This document shows positions 52,442 through 61,371 of a DNA stretch of 64,000 nt, piece after piece; the first letter of the stretch is position 1; each line of letters begins with the position of its first letter. The notes under the pieces are model-generated. The model ran no database searches and was not told the DNA's origin. It worked only from the letters and a program-made list of their open reading frames with translations. Where the stretch lies: contig CAXXPQ010000004.1 of NCBI GenBank assembly GCA_963668655.2, positions 62,001 through 126,000 of the forward strand. Direction: 5' to 3'. This stretch comes from G963668655 sp963668655 (GTDB lineage Bacteria > Myxococcota_A > SURF-8). Position numbers and translations under genes: made by a program.

Positions 52442-53733
52442 TGAAACTGCTCGCCGTTACGGGAAGGCCCATTCTTCACAGCCTCAGTCCCAACCTGTTC
52501 GAGGACTTCTTTCGCCGTGTATCTCTTCCAAACGTCTATCTGCGCCTGGCGGCCGATTCCTCAGAAGAAGTGTTACAACTCTGCGGGGAGATCGGGATCA
52601 CGGGATTGAACGTCACAAGCCCGTTCAAGGAAGGTATCGTCGATCTGCTGGATAGCCTCGATGCCTCTGCCAAAGCTGTAGGCGCCGTGAATACGGTGCT
52701 GTTTTCACAGGGAAAAAGCATCGGCTGCAATACGGATCCAGTAGGCGCTTCCGCTCTGATCGCCGAGGCGGGCGGTGTGGCGGCCAAGGATGTTATTGCC
52801 GTTCTGGGCGCGGGAGGCGCGGCCAGGGCCGTTTTGCACGTGCTAACAAAGCTTGGGAATGAGCACGTCCTGCTTGTAAATCGTTCCTGTGCCCGTGGGG
52901 CCGTTCTCGCCAATCGTTTCGGATACGAGAGCGTTTCGTGGTCGCAGGCGGAGCGAAGACTTTCCCAGGCGGACCTGGTGATTTGCTGTCTTCCCGGGGG
53001 CGTCCGGATCCGCGCAAACGGGTTGCATTTCCCGCAACGAGTCCTCGACGCCACCTATCACAACAGCGCCATCCTGCAAGCAGCCGAGAAATTGGACTGT
53101 CGGACTCACAACGGATGGACGTGGCTGGTCGCACAGGCAAAGGAAAGCTTCCGGCTCATGACCGGTATGGATTTGCAGTTAGAAAGTTTCCCGCCCCCCG
53201 ACAGGAAAATGGCGACGGACGTTCCCATTATCCTTACGGGATTGCCCGGTGTGGGCAAAACCATTGTCGGAAAGCATCTGGCCCAACTACTGGGTCGAGA
53301 GTTCATCGATACGGATCGGCTGATCGAAAATCGGGTGGGGAAAACGGTGGCGGACATCTTCCTTGACGACGGCGAGGCCGGTTTCCGTCGGCTGGAAAGG
53401 CGTGCGGTCGTGGAAGCCCTGGCGCAAAAGGAAAGCGTGGTTTCACTGGGCGGCGGTGCGCTTCTGGATTCGAAAACGCTGGTACTTGTGAAAAGCACGG
53501 GGATCGTCGTTTGGCTCTGGGCCACGCCGAACCAATGCGCGGAACGTGTTTCCGGAGAAGGACGTCCGCTACTGCGGGAAAGGAAAACTGTTCCACGTCT
53601 CGCCGAAATGCTTCTCCGGCGAAAGCCGGCTTATGCATCTGCCAGCGATCTCGTGATCGGAACGTCGGGGAGAACCCCCGAGGAAGTGGCGCAGAGGATA
53701 TCCAATGAAAACGATTCGATCCGGTCGGATTGA
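52438..53733 (+). CDS. aroE-aroK: Bifunctional shikimate dehydrogenase / shikimate kinase fusion
   Basis: 431 residues. The N-terminal ~255 residues are AroE: SLSPNLFEDFF (substrate serines), NVTSPFKE (catalytic Lys), GAVNTVLF, NTDPVGA (catalytic Asp) and the NADP loop LGAGGAARAVL. The C-terminal ~170 residues are AroK: Walker A GLPGVGKT, FIDTDRLIE, GEAGFRRLERRAV and SLGGGALL, ending near the next gene. The fusion covers steps 4 and 5 in one chain. Overlaps with aroD (4 bases) and aroA (29 bases) imply one translated unit. A separate aroE or aroK is absent from the window. Confidence 0.93.
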   Translation: MMKLLAVTGRPILHSLSPNLFEDFFRRVSLPNVYLRLAADSSEEVLQLCGEIGITGLNVTSPFKEGIVDLLDSLDASAKAVGAVNTVLFSQGKSIGCNTDPVGASALIAEAGGVAAKDVIAVLGAGGAARAVLHVLTKLGNEHVLLVNRSCARGAVLANRFGYESVSWSQAERRLSQADLVICCLPGGVRIRANGLHFPQRVLDATYHNSAILQAAEKLDCRTHNGWTWLVAQAKESFRLMTGMDLQLESFPPPDRKMATDVPIILTGLPGVGKTIVGKHLAQLLGREFIDTDRLIENRVGKTVADIFLDDGEAGFRRLERRAVVEALAQKESVVSLGGGALLDSKTLVLVKSTGIVVWLWATPNQCAERVSGEGRPLLRERKTVPRLAEMLLRRKPAYASASDLVIGTSGRTPEEVAQRISNENDSIRSD

Positions 53734-54955
53734 AGGCTTGTTGGCCGCACCGCCGTCTAAAAGCGTGTTCCAACGCGTCATTGCAATGGCCACGCTTGCC
53801 CATGGAGAAACGGAAATACTCGCCGATCCCCTTTGCGAGGATGTCCGGGCTGCTTTGGATGTTGCTCGCGGGCTTGGCGTGGAAGTGAGGCGGACGGAGA
53901 ACGGAATCCTTCTACGCCCTGGCGCTACACCCGCCAAGAAGTATCTACATTGCGGCGAGGCGGGTTTGAGTATACGTATGTTCGTGTCGCTGGCCGCCCT
54001 TCAGGCGAGTCCGATCACCGTGACCGCTTCAGGGCCATTGCAAACGCGCCCCATGGACATGCTTGTCGCTCCACTTCGCGACCTGGGAGTGGAGATCTCC
54101 ACGAATTACGGGCGAGCGCCTATCCGACTTAAAGGACCGATGATAGGAGGATATTGCAGGCTCGACGGCAGCCAAACCTCTCAATTTCTGACGGGGCTGC
54201 TCATCGCCCTTCCTCTTTGTCCACAGGATTCCGTGATCGATGTGACGAACCTGAAAAGCCTTCCCTACGTTAAACTGACGCTTTCCCTGCTCGAGAAATT
54301 CGGAATTCACATCGATCACGATCCGGATTTCCGTGTCTTCCGAATTCCTGGAAAACAACATTACAGGGGGAATGCTCTTCGGATCGAGGGTGACTGGTCG
54401 GGAGCATCTTTTCCGCTCGTCGCCGGAGCGATCGCCGGCAGTGTTTTCGTACGGGGACTTCGCCGTGATTCCGAACAGGCGGATAGAATTGTTTTAGAGG
54501 TGTTGAAAGCCTGCGGCGCGGAAATCGATTGGACGGACGAGAACATCTGTCGGGTCGCGAAACGCAGTCTGAAGGCTTTTCGCTTCGACGCCGAACACTG
54601 TCCGGACCTCTTTCCGCCGCTGGTGGCCCTGGCCTCCTTTTGCGAGGGTACGAGCGAACTGTACGGCGTCTCCCGTCTGCGGCACAAGGAAAGCGATCGC
54701 GCCGAGGCCCTGAAGGCGGAATTCGGGAAACTCGGCATCGGCGTGACCTTGCATGGCGAGAGCATGCGGGTAGAAGGCGGCTTCGTACGTGGCGGGCGAG
54801 TGGACTCTCATCAAGATCATCGGATAGCCATGGCCTGTGCCGTGGCGGGATTGGCGGCGGAAAACGCAGTGGAAATCGAGGGCGACGAGTGCGTGACGAA
54901 ATCCTATCCAAAATTCTTCGAGGATCTGCTAACGATCGGAGCAAATGTCACATGA
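53705..54955 (+). CDS. aroA: 5-enolpyruvylshikimate-3-phosphate synthase
   Basis: 416 residues, somewhat short for the family. PPSKSVFQRVIAMA (substrate Lys/Ser), GEAGLSIRMF, DGSQTSQFLTGLLIALP, LRHKESDRAEALKAEFGKLG and DSHQDHRIAMACAVAGL are the recognised EPSP synthase motifs. The first motif NAGTAMR-like loop appears here as GEAGLSIR. It adds enolpyruvate to shikimate 3-phosphate, step 6. It starts inside the shikimate kinase gene, with AGAGGA upstream, and overlaps aroC by four bases. Confidence 0.93.
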   Translation: MKTIRSGRIEGLLAAPPSKSVFQRVIAMATLAHGETEILADPLCEDVRAALDVARGLGVEVRRTENGILLRPGATPAKKYLHCGEAGLSIRMFVSLAALQASPITVTASGPLQTRPMDMLVAPLRDLGVEISTNYGRAPIRLKGPMIGGYCRLDGSQTSQFLTGLLIALPLCPQDSVIDVTNLKSLPYVKLTLSLLEKFGIHIDHDPDFRVFRIPGKQHYRGNALRIEGDWSGASFPLVAGAIAGSVFVRGLRRDSEQADRIVLEVLKACGAEIDWTDENICRVAKRSLKAFRFDAEHCPDLFPPLVALASFCEGTSELYGVSRLRHKESDRAEALKAEFGKLGIGVTLHGESMRVEGGFVRGGRVDSHQDHRIAMACAVAGLAAENAVEIEGDECVTKSYPKFFEDLLTIGANVT

Positions 54956-55953
54956 ATACTTTCGGAAACGTATTGCGTATGAGTATTTACGGCGAAAGTC
55001 ATGGTCCGGCCGTGGGCGTGCTACTGGACGGGTGCCCGGCAGGCATTCCGATTCGGAAAGAGGACTTCATGGCTGACATGGAACGAAGACGTGCGGGAAA
55101 GCCTGGAACCACGCCCAGGGTGGAGGACGACAGGCCGGAAATCGTAAGCGGCGTCTTCAATGGAACTTCCACGGGTTCCCCTATTCACCTGACGATCAAG
55201 AATCGACATACGCGCCCCCCGGATTACGATGAAATCCGCGTTCATCCGCGTCCCGGCCGGGAGGATCTTGCTGCCAAGCTGAAATTCGGCGGGTTCGAGG
55301 ACTTTCGGGGCGGTGGACATTTTTCCGGCCGACTGACCGCAGGGCTGGTGGCGGTCGGGGTCATCGCCAAGAAACTGCTTGCCCCCATCGGCGTCAGGGC
55401 GGAACTCGTTGATGAAGAAAAAGTTCGAGGTCTGGCCTTGGAGGCCGAACGGGAAGGCGATTCCGTGGGTGGAATCGTAGCGTGTACGGTCGCAGGGTGC
55501 CCGGCGGGATGGGGAGAGCCCTTTTTCGATTCGACGGAGTCTCTCCTTGCTCACATGCTTTTCTCTATTCCGGGAGTGAAGGGACTTGAATTCGGCGTCG
55601 GTTTCAATGCCGGGACAATGAAGGGTAGCGAATACAACGATCCGATCCTGAACCGAAAAGGAAAGACGGAAAGCAATAACACAGGCGGTATCGTCGGAGG
55701 TTTGACAAACGGAAACGATCTGTTTTTTCGAGTCGTCCTGCGTCCTGCAGGAAGCATCGCCAGGCCGCAGAAAACGATCAATCTGCAAACGGGCCAAGTG
55801 GAAGCCGTGGTCTTCAAAGGACGCCACGATGCCTGTTTCGCATTGCGGGTTCCGGTTGTCTTGGAGGCAGCCATCGCCTTTGTGTTGGCGGACCTGAAAC
55901 TGCAAGCCTTCGTCTCAAGCCGAAATTTATGCGGTGAAAGACATTTCGGTTGA
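54952..55953 (+). CDS. aroC: Chorismate synthase
   Basis: 333 residues, a short version of the usual ~360. It forms chorismate, step 7, using reduced FMN. Markers are GNVLRMSIYGESHGPAVGVLLDGCPAG, RRRAGKPGTTPRVEDD, FRGGGHFSGRLTAG, NNTGGIVGGLTNG and GRHDACFALRVPVVLEAA. It is the last aro gene. The next gene has its own promoter 48 bp downstream, so aroC probably ends the unit that begins upstream. Confidence 0.93.
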   Translation: MNTFGNVLRMSIYGESHGPAVGVLLDGCPAGIPIRKEDFMADMERRRAGKPGTTPRVEDDRPEIVSGVFNGTSTGSPIHLTIKNRHTRPPDYDEIRVHPRPGREDLAAKLKFGGFEDFRGGGHFSGRLTAGLVAVGVIAKKLLAPIGVRAELVDEEKVRGLALEAEREGDSVGGIVACTVAGCPAGWGEPFFDSTESLLAHMLFSIPGVKGLEFGVGFNAGTMKGSEYNDPILNRKGKTESNNTGGIVGGLTNGNDLFFRVVLRPAGSIARPQKTINLQTGQVEAVVFKGRHDACFALRVPVVLEAAIAFVLADLKLQAFVSSRNLCGERHFG

Positions 55954-56001
55954 TAGGAGAAAGATCCAAGACGCTAAATGTATAAACGCACGGAAAAGCG
56001 C

Positions 56002-56041
56002 TTGACATCTAAAGATCTCGATGATATAGACAAGTCTTGTT
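56002..56041 (+). promoter_or_regulatory. Promoter with DtxR-family operator over the -10, second regulator
   Basis: TTGACA (56002-56007), 17 bp, TATAGA (56025-56030). The operator AGACAAGTCTTGTT (56028-56041) starts inside the -10. The arrangement is identical to 40681-40720, and the operator is the reverse complement of half of the perfect inverted repeat at 56831. Confidence 0.78.
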
Positions 56042-56063
56042 GCGCTTCGAGTGAAGGCGAAAA

Positions 56064-56816
56064 ATGATGGAAACGGCGGCTTCTACCGAAAACCTGACCC
56101 CGGCCCTGGAGGATTACCTCGAGACGCTGTGGGAGATTCTGCAACACAAGAAGGTGGCGCAAATCACCGAGGTGGCCGAGCGTCGTCGCGTTAACGTCAC
56201 ATCCGTTACCCCCGCCATGAAGCGTCTGAGAAAAATGGGCCTGGTGGATTACGTCGCCCGAGCCTATGTGGATCTGACCCCGGCGGGAATCGAGATCGCC
56301 CGAAAGATCAAAAACCGGCACGATCTAATCAAGCGTTTTCTCGTTGAGATCCTGGGAGTTTCCGAGGCCAACGCCGCCCGGGACGCCTGTTCCGCCGAGC
56401 ACATGTTTTCAAACGAAACCATCGATCGGCTGGTGCGCTTTTTCGAGTACATCCAGCGCTGCGATACCACCGAGATTCTGTTTCTCAAGCGGTATCTCCG
56501 TTGCAGTGTCGTGCATCCCGATAATAAAAGCGGGGACATGTGTATCTGTTCACCTCAGGAACGGCAGGAGAGACGGAAAAATTTCCCTCCGGCACGAAAC
56601 CTCACCCAACTTTCCGCCGGGGAAAGCGCCACGGTTTTACAGGTCGTGGCGGAAGAGGAGTTACGGCATTTTCTCATTGATCGAGGGATGATTTCCGGTC
56701 GCGCCATCCAGGTGTTGCGTATCGATTCGACCGGAGAGCCTATCACCGTGCGGGTGGGAACGGACGAGATGGCGCTTTCCATGCAAGATGCGGCCAGCAT
56801 CCTGGTATCGGAGTGA
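56064..56816 (+). CDS. DtxR/MntR-family metal-dependent regulator with FeoA-like domain
   Basis: 250 residues. The winged helix (LEDYLETLWEILQHKKVAQITEVAERRRVNVTSVTPAMKRLRKMG) is followed by a dimerisation domain with metal ligands intact: Asp and Glu of MntR type (EDYLE), His in NRHDLIKRF, and CSAEH matching the C/E/H triad of DtxR. The last ~75 residues (LTQLSAGESATVLQVVAEEELRHF ... VRVGTDEMALS) form an SH3/FeoA-like domain. A Cys pair CSVVHPDNKSGDMCIC lies between. It is a likely Fe or Mn sensor that represses the cluster. An operator lies over its own promoter, so it is autoregulated. Confidence 0.88.
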   Translation: MMETAASTENLTPALEDYLETLWEILQHKKVAQITEVAERRRVNVTSVTPAMKRLRKMGLVDYVARAYVDLTPAGIEIARKIKNRHDLIKRFLVEILGVSEANAARDACSAEHMFSNETIDRLVRFFEYIQRCDTTEILFLKRYLRCSVVHPDNKSGDMCICSPQERQERRKNFPPARNLTQLSAGESATVLQVVAEEELRHFLIDRGMISGRAIQVLRIDSTGEPITVRVGTDEMALSMQDAASILVSE

Positions 56817-56830
56817 TTTTTTTTTATCCT

Positions 56831-56852
56831 AAAACAAGACTTGTCTTGTTTT
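56831..56852 (+). promoter_or_regulatory. Perfect inverted repeat, operator or terminator
   Basis: Arms AAAACAAGAC and GTCTTGTTTT, ten bases each, separated by TT. The core AACAAGACTTGTCT is exactly the reverse complement of the operator at 56028-56041. It lies 14 bp after the regulator stop and 130 bp before the next gene. A T run overlapping the right arm could also make it a terminator. The shared sequence makes a DtxR-family binding site the more likely reading. Confidence 0.65.
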
Positions 56853-56981
56853 TCTCGCGTCTACTCTTTCTTCTTGGCGCGACAGCATCAGAAAGATGGA
56901 GGCTGGTTTTCTTTCTAAAAGACAGGATTGGAAAAATGTTCTCCCTTTCGTCTGTATCGCTGCGGCTTCGAGGAAATTCTC

Positions 56982-58346
56982 ATGTCTGATCTGGCCGGGA
57001 AAAAGGTAACGACCGCTATCTCCATGATGACGGCGAACATCCATGGAACGGAATCCATACATACGCCGAAGGCTCTGGAGTCCCTACGGATGGAAATCGA
57101 GAAAACGAGTGCAAACACATCGACGCCGAAGCGTGGCCTGAAACTTTGGGAAATCGAAACTTCCTACCATTGCTCGCTCATCGGCACCTGTCTGACCTTG
57201 AACGAACTGAAAAACCTGGCTCACAAAGCGGGCGTTACTTTTGAAAAGGATGCTTTCGATTACGAAATCCATGGGATCGCCGTCCAGCACGCTGCAAAAA
57301 AAGGACCGCTTTCAAAAAGGATGGAACAACGGCTGCGACGCAAATACCGCTCCTTCGAATGCCGTTACGCTGCCGCCAAAACAGACAGGGAACTTCTCTG
57401 TTACTGGGAAGAGGACGTCCTGACGGGCGAGGTGGCCGGAGCCTATTGGGCGATCATGCGGCATCCGTGTCTGACCGAAAAAACCTGTCGGCACGTATAC
57501 GGGCAAGTGCACATGCTTTCCCACCTTTCGGGATACTCCCGGCAAACGGAACTCGCTTCCATAAAGCCTCTTCGGCGGCGCTGTGCGTCCCTTGCGCGGG
57601 ATCTCGAACAAAGCAATCGAGAGCGCCGGGAAATGCGAAAAGCGGAAACCGAACTCCGTGATCTGCTGCTGGAAAAAGATGAGCGACTTCGATCGCTCGA
57701 CGGGCGGTTTCAGGCGGCTATGATACGTATCGCCTATCTGGAAAAGCAGTCTGAGCGACAGCGGCTTTTGGAAGAACTCGACCTGTCCCGTAGGCAACGT
57801 CGAACGCTAGCGGACAGGCTGGAACATATCGAAACGGAATTGCAAAAAAACCGCGAGACCGCGCAGTTTCTGGCCGCCGAAAACGAATGCCTGGTCGCCC
57901 GGCTGCTGAAACGAGAAGCCGACCTTCGCGAGCGGACGGAGGAGTGCATCGCTGCGGAGGAACAACTGGCGGCCGAATTGTCCGGGCGCATGGAACGAAA
58001 CTGCGAAAACTGCCTCGACCGTGATTGCCCCGGCCCGGAACTTTGCGGCAAGCGCGTTCTGTATGTCGGCGGCCAGACCCGCTTGATTCGTCATTACAAG
58101 ACCCTGATCGAACTTTCGGGCGGGGAGTTCATCCATCACGACGGAGGAATGGAGGACGCCAAGAAGCGACTGGCCTCGCTGATGGCCCAAGCGGACGTGC
58201 TTTTCTGTCCGATCGACTGCATCAGTCACGACGCCTGCATGCGCGTAAAGCGAACCTGCAAGCACATGGGCAAACAATTCGTCCCCTTGCGCAGCAGCGG
58301 CGTCAGTTCCCTGGCGAGAGGCCTGGCCGCCATCGCCGAATCGTAA
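56982..58346 (+). CDS. DUF2325 protein with long coiled coil
   Basis: 454 residues from the ATG at 56982 (GAGGA eight bases before). Residues ~40-200 are an all-helical region of unknown fold with several His and Cys (SYHCSLIGTC, GQVHMLSHLSGYSRQ). Residues ~205-350 are a long coiled coil (LEQSNRERREMRKAETELRDL...). A Cys cluster CENCLDRDCPGPELC follows. The C-terminal ~95 residues are DUF2325 (VLYVGGQTRLIRHYKTLIELSGGEFIHHDGG, ADVLFCPIDCISHDACMRVK). The function is unknown. The operator-like inverted repeat upstream links it to the iron response. Confidence 0.8.
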   Translation: MSDLAGKKVTTAISMMTANIHGTESIHTPKALESLRMEIEKTSANTSTPKRGLKLWEIETSYHCSLIGTCLTLNELKNLAHKAGVTFEKDAFDYEIHGIAVQHAAKKGPLSKRMEQRLRRKYRSFECRYAAAKTDRELLCYWEEDVLTGEVAGAYWAIMRHPCLTEKTCRHVYGQVHMLSHLSGYSRQTELASIKPLRRRCASLARDLEQSNRERREMRKAETELRDLLLEKDERLRSLDGRFQAAMIRIAYLEKQSERQRLLEELDLSRRQRRTLADRLEHIETELQKNRETAQFLAAENECLVARLLKREADLRERTEECIAAEEQLAAELSGRMERNCENCLDRDCPGPELCGKRVLYVGGQTRLIRHYKTLIELSGGEFIHHDGGMEDAKKRLASLMAQADVLFCPIDCISHDACMRVKRTCKHMGKQFVPLRSSGVSSLARGLAAIAES

Positions 58347-58375
58347 TGCTTACTCAATCGAACCGGAGGATCATC

Positions 58376-59035
58376 ATGAATCGAAGATCGTTGCAATTTC
58401 TGTTTCTGGCGCTTGTTTTCATGTTTTCCCTGGCGGCCTGCGGGAATACGGAGGACGAGAACGGAGGAACGGACGGCGATATTAGCACCGACGGGGATAC
58501 GGAAAGGGACACGGAGGAATCGCCCGACGGAGACGAAACCGTTGACGGCGACGCGGAGACAGACGGCGAAATGGAAGAAACCCCCGCGCCGCTCTGCGCC
58601 GAACTGACCTTCGACATGGGACAACCCGCGTCCGGACAGGTTTTCATCACTTTGACGGACATGACCGCCCATTACGAAGATCTGACAAGCTACGATCTGG
58701 TTTTCGCCAAAGTCCACGGACAAGGGCCCACCGGATATCTCGGAGATGGAGTGACGGCGGTGAATGCAGGAAATGAAATCTCGTTCGACGATTTCGAGGA
58801 GGCCCCGGCAGACGGATATCGGACCGACGGCGAGGATCCGGTCATCGGGGCGAGTTGGAAGGACGGCGGCAGCGGCACCGAGGGATTCCAAACGACTGGA
58901 AACATCTATGTTCTGAAATTGAAGGATGGGAGTTTTGCCAAAGTTGCGGTTACGAGTGCGAAAGACGGAGTGGTCACTATGGACGCCTTCCGCCGAGCGG
59001 ATGGCTCCATCGATCTGCGTTGCCGTTTCGAGTGA
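58376..59035 (+). CDS. HmuY-like lipoprotein (haem-binding candidate)
   Basis: 219 residues from the ATG at 58376 (GGAGG upstream). Lipobox SLAAC, then a DGD/DTD spacer of about 50 residues. The C-terminal domain has HmuY-family hallmarks: SYDLVFAKVHGQGPTGYLGDG, EISFDDFEEAPADGYRTD, and NIYVLKLKDGSFAKVAVTSA...DGVVTMDAFRRADGS. HmuY captures haem and hands it to a TonB receptor; such a receptor gene starts only six bases downstream. Haem ligands cannot be assigned without alignment. Confidence 0.8.
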   Translation: MNRRSLQFLFLALVFMFSLAACGNTEDENGGTDGDISTDGDTERDTEESPDGDETVDGDAETDGEMEETPAPLCAELTFDMGQPASGQVFITLTDMTAHYEDLTSYDLVFAKVHGQGPTGYLGDGVTAVNAGNEISFDDFEEAPADGYRTDGEDPVIGASWKDGGSGTEGFQTTGNIYVLKLKDGSFAKVAVTSAKDGVVTMDAFRRADGSIDLRCRFE

Positions 59036-59041
59036 GGATAA

Positions 59042-61258
59042 ATGCGAATACAACCCATGTTGCGTCGTGTCACGTTCGGAATCGGTTTCAGTCTGTTCTG
59101 GTTGACGATCGGCCTGGAAGCTCTCGCCGTCGAAACAGGAATCTCGCCGACCGATGACAGCAAGTCAGGCGAATTCGGAGAAAAAGTGGAGGGTGAGGCG
59201 GAGATGGAGGAGACGCATGCGAACGCCGATACCGTTTCCGACGAGGGATCTGCCGGTACGGACGGAGCCGATCACGAAATGAACGATGTCGTGGTCACGG
59301 CCACGCGCGGTCGAAGCACCAGACTGAACACCACCGTACCGGTGGATGCCGTGCGTCGCCGGGAGATCGAGGAACGTATGTCCGGCAATGTCGGGGAGGC
59401 TGTGGAAGAGACCCCCGGTGTCGCCCTGAACAGTCCGGCGGGCGGCTACTTCACCAATCCCAATATCCGTGGCCTGGGCGGACGGCGGGTAATCCTTCTG
59501 ATCGACGGTCGCCGTGTGGATACGGAAAAGACCATGGGCGTCACCGGCTATTTCGTCGGCATGAACGACATCGAGCGCATCGAGATCGTACGCGGGCCGG
59601 GTTCCGTACTGTACGGCTCGGACGCGCTGGGCGGCGTTGTGAACCTCATCACCATCGATCCTCTCCAACAAGGCGGTCTGACGGCGGACTACCGGCTGAC
59701 GGTGGGCAGCAACAACTCAGAAATCGGAAACTTCACCGGGTTCGGGTGGGCGAACGAGCGTTTCGGCGTGCGGGCCTCCGCTTGGCTGCGCGAGGCGGAC
59801 AATTACAACACCGGTAATGGAAAACACGTAATGAACAGCTTTTACCGGGATCGGATTTTCTCGCTGAAACTGGCCTATCGTCCCCATCCGAGACACACAT
59901 TGCGGCTATTGGGCGATGTCTATCTGGGAGAGAATATCGGCAAGGCGGAAAACGGCGCGGATCGGGAGAAGTACCGCCGGGTGACGTTCCCGGAAGACCG
60001 CCATTACATGACCATGCTGAGTTACGAGGGGGTGGATCTCGCCGATCGCGTCACGAAGCTTCATCTATCGGGGTATTTCGATTTCACCGATCGTCATCAA
60101 CGTATGGCGTTTTACACCGAAGACTACAGTCGTCAGGTCACGGACAAGCACAAGTACGGCGACTTCATGACGGTCGGCGCCACGGTGTTCTCTACCTTCA
60201 CGTTCTGGGAAAACAACGATCTGACTTTCGGCGGCGACACCTGGCACAAGTTTCTTTCGCTGAAAGAAACTACCCAGGCGGTGCTCCCCGGGATCGAAGC
60301 GCCGATGAGCGAGGCGCGCCCCCTCGACGACACGCGCCAGTTCGGCGGCGGCGTGTTTCTCCAGGATGAACAGCGTTTTGGAGAAAAGTGGAAACTGAGC
60401 GGCGGTGTGCGCTGGGATGGCATCGAAAACGAGTATCCCGAAAAAGACGAGAAGATGCAAACGGATTTCGACCAGGCCGTCAGCGGAAATCTGGGCTTGC
60501 TTTATCAGCCGATCCGCTCCATGAGCCTGACCTTGAACGGCGGGCGGGCCTTTCGTTCGCCCACTTTAAAGGAGAAATTCGTGGAGGTTTCCTCCTGCAA
60601 AGGCGATCTGTGCGGAAGTCCGGATGTCCGGCCGGAGACAAGTTGGAATATCGACGCCGGATTGAAGGGGTACTGGAAGTTTCTGACTTACGAATTCTAT
60701 TTCTTCAACGTCTTCATCACCGATTACATCACGCTTCGGGAGTCCGACCGCGACAACTGTCAGTACGAGTACACCAATATCGGCAAGGCCTGGTTGATCG
60801 GCGGAGAAAGTCGCCTGACCTTCGACTTCGATCACATATACAAAAATCTGGGCATCAAATTCTGGACCAGCGCGTCGTACGTGCGAGGGGAGGATCGCAA
60901 CAGCAGTGACCCTCTTCCCCAGATTCCCCCCCTTCGTGCGCAAGCGGGCATCCGTTTTTACGGCGGCTCCGCGCCCGTTCTGAAACGGTTTTACGTGGAA
61001 GCGTTGGGGCGCTACAATGCCAGACAGGACCGGGTCGCGCCCGGTTCGGCGGCCACCTCGGACGTGGAAAAGCCCACGGGTTCCTATTTCCTGGCCGACG
61101 CCTCTTTGGGTTTCCGCTTCCGGCCGTTCGACCCGGGCATCGCCGTCAGTACGTTTCTGAAAGTCGCCAATATCGCCGATACGAGTTACCGCGACCATCT
61201 GTCCACCGTGGAAGGCATGGGTCGGAACATCAAGATCGGCCTGGCCGTGCATTACTAG
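59042..61258 (+). CDS. TonB-dependent outer-membrane receptor (HmuR-like)
   Basis: 738 residues. An export signal (GFSLFWLTIGLEALA) and an acidic linker precede the TonB box (MNDVVVTATRG). The plug domain shows NPNIRGLGGRRVILLIDGRRVDTEKT and RIEIVRGPGSVLYGSDALGGVVNLIT. The barrel includes RAFRSPTLKEKFV and GSPDVRPETSWNIDAG, which correspond to the FRAP-like and NPNL-like boxes of haem receptors. With HmuY-like lipoproteins on both sides, haem is the best-supported ligand. No ExbB/ExbD/TonB genes lie in the window. Confidence 0.88.
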   Translation: MRIQPMLRRVTFGIGFSLFWLTIGLEALAVETGISPTDDSKSGEFGEKVEGEAEMEETHANADTVSDEGSAGTDGADHEMNDVVVTATRGRSTRLNTTVPVDAVRRREIEERMSGNVGEAVEETPGVALNSPAGGYFTNPNIRGLGGRRVILLIDGRRVDTEKTMGVTGYFVGMNDIERIEIVRGPGSVLYGSDALGGVVNLITIDPLQQGGLTADYRLTVGSNNSEIGNFTGFGWANERFGVRASAWLREADNYNTGNGKHVMNSFYRDRIFSLKLAYRPHPRHTLRLLGDVYLGENIGKAENGADREKYRRVTFPEDRHYMTMLSYEGVDLADRVTKLHLSGYFDFTDRHQRMAFYTEDYSRQVTDKHKYGDFMTVGATVFSTFTFWENNDLTFGGDTWHKFLSLKETTQAVLPGIEAPMSEARPLDDTRQFGGGVFLQDEQRFGEKWKLSGGVRWDGIENEYPEKDEKMQTDFDQAVSGNLGLLYQPIRSMSLTLNGGRAFRSPTLKEKFVEVSSCKGDLCGSPDVRPETSWNIDAGLKGYWKFLTYEFYFFNVFITDYITLRESDRDNCQYEYTNIGKAWLIGGESRLTFDFDHIYKNLGIKFWTSASYVRGEDRNSSDPLPQIPPLRAQAGIRFYGGSAPVLKRFYVEALGRYNARQDRVAPGSAATSDVEKPTGSYFLADASLGFRFRPFDPGIAVSTFLKVANIADTSYRDHLSTVEGMGRNIKIGLAVHY

Positions 61259-61371
61259 AAAACGAGAAAGATGCTTTTCGAGCCTTGTACGGTCCGTGAT
61301 ACATGGTATGATTGAAAAAAGGAGCGCGCCGGATCTTGGCCGCCTCCATATCGAAGAAAAGAGAGGATCCG

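Noticed and set aside
56831..56852. A plain intrinsic terminator of the second DtxR-family gene
   Set aside because: Not fully excluded, since a T run overlaps the right arm. The loop of two bases is tight, the stem is AT-rich, and the sequence equals the operator in two promoters, so operator is preferred.
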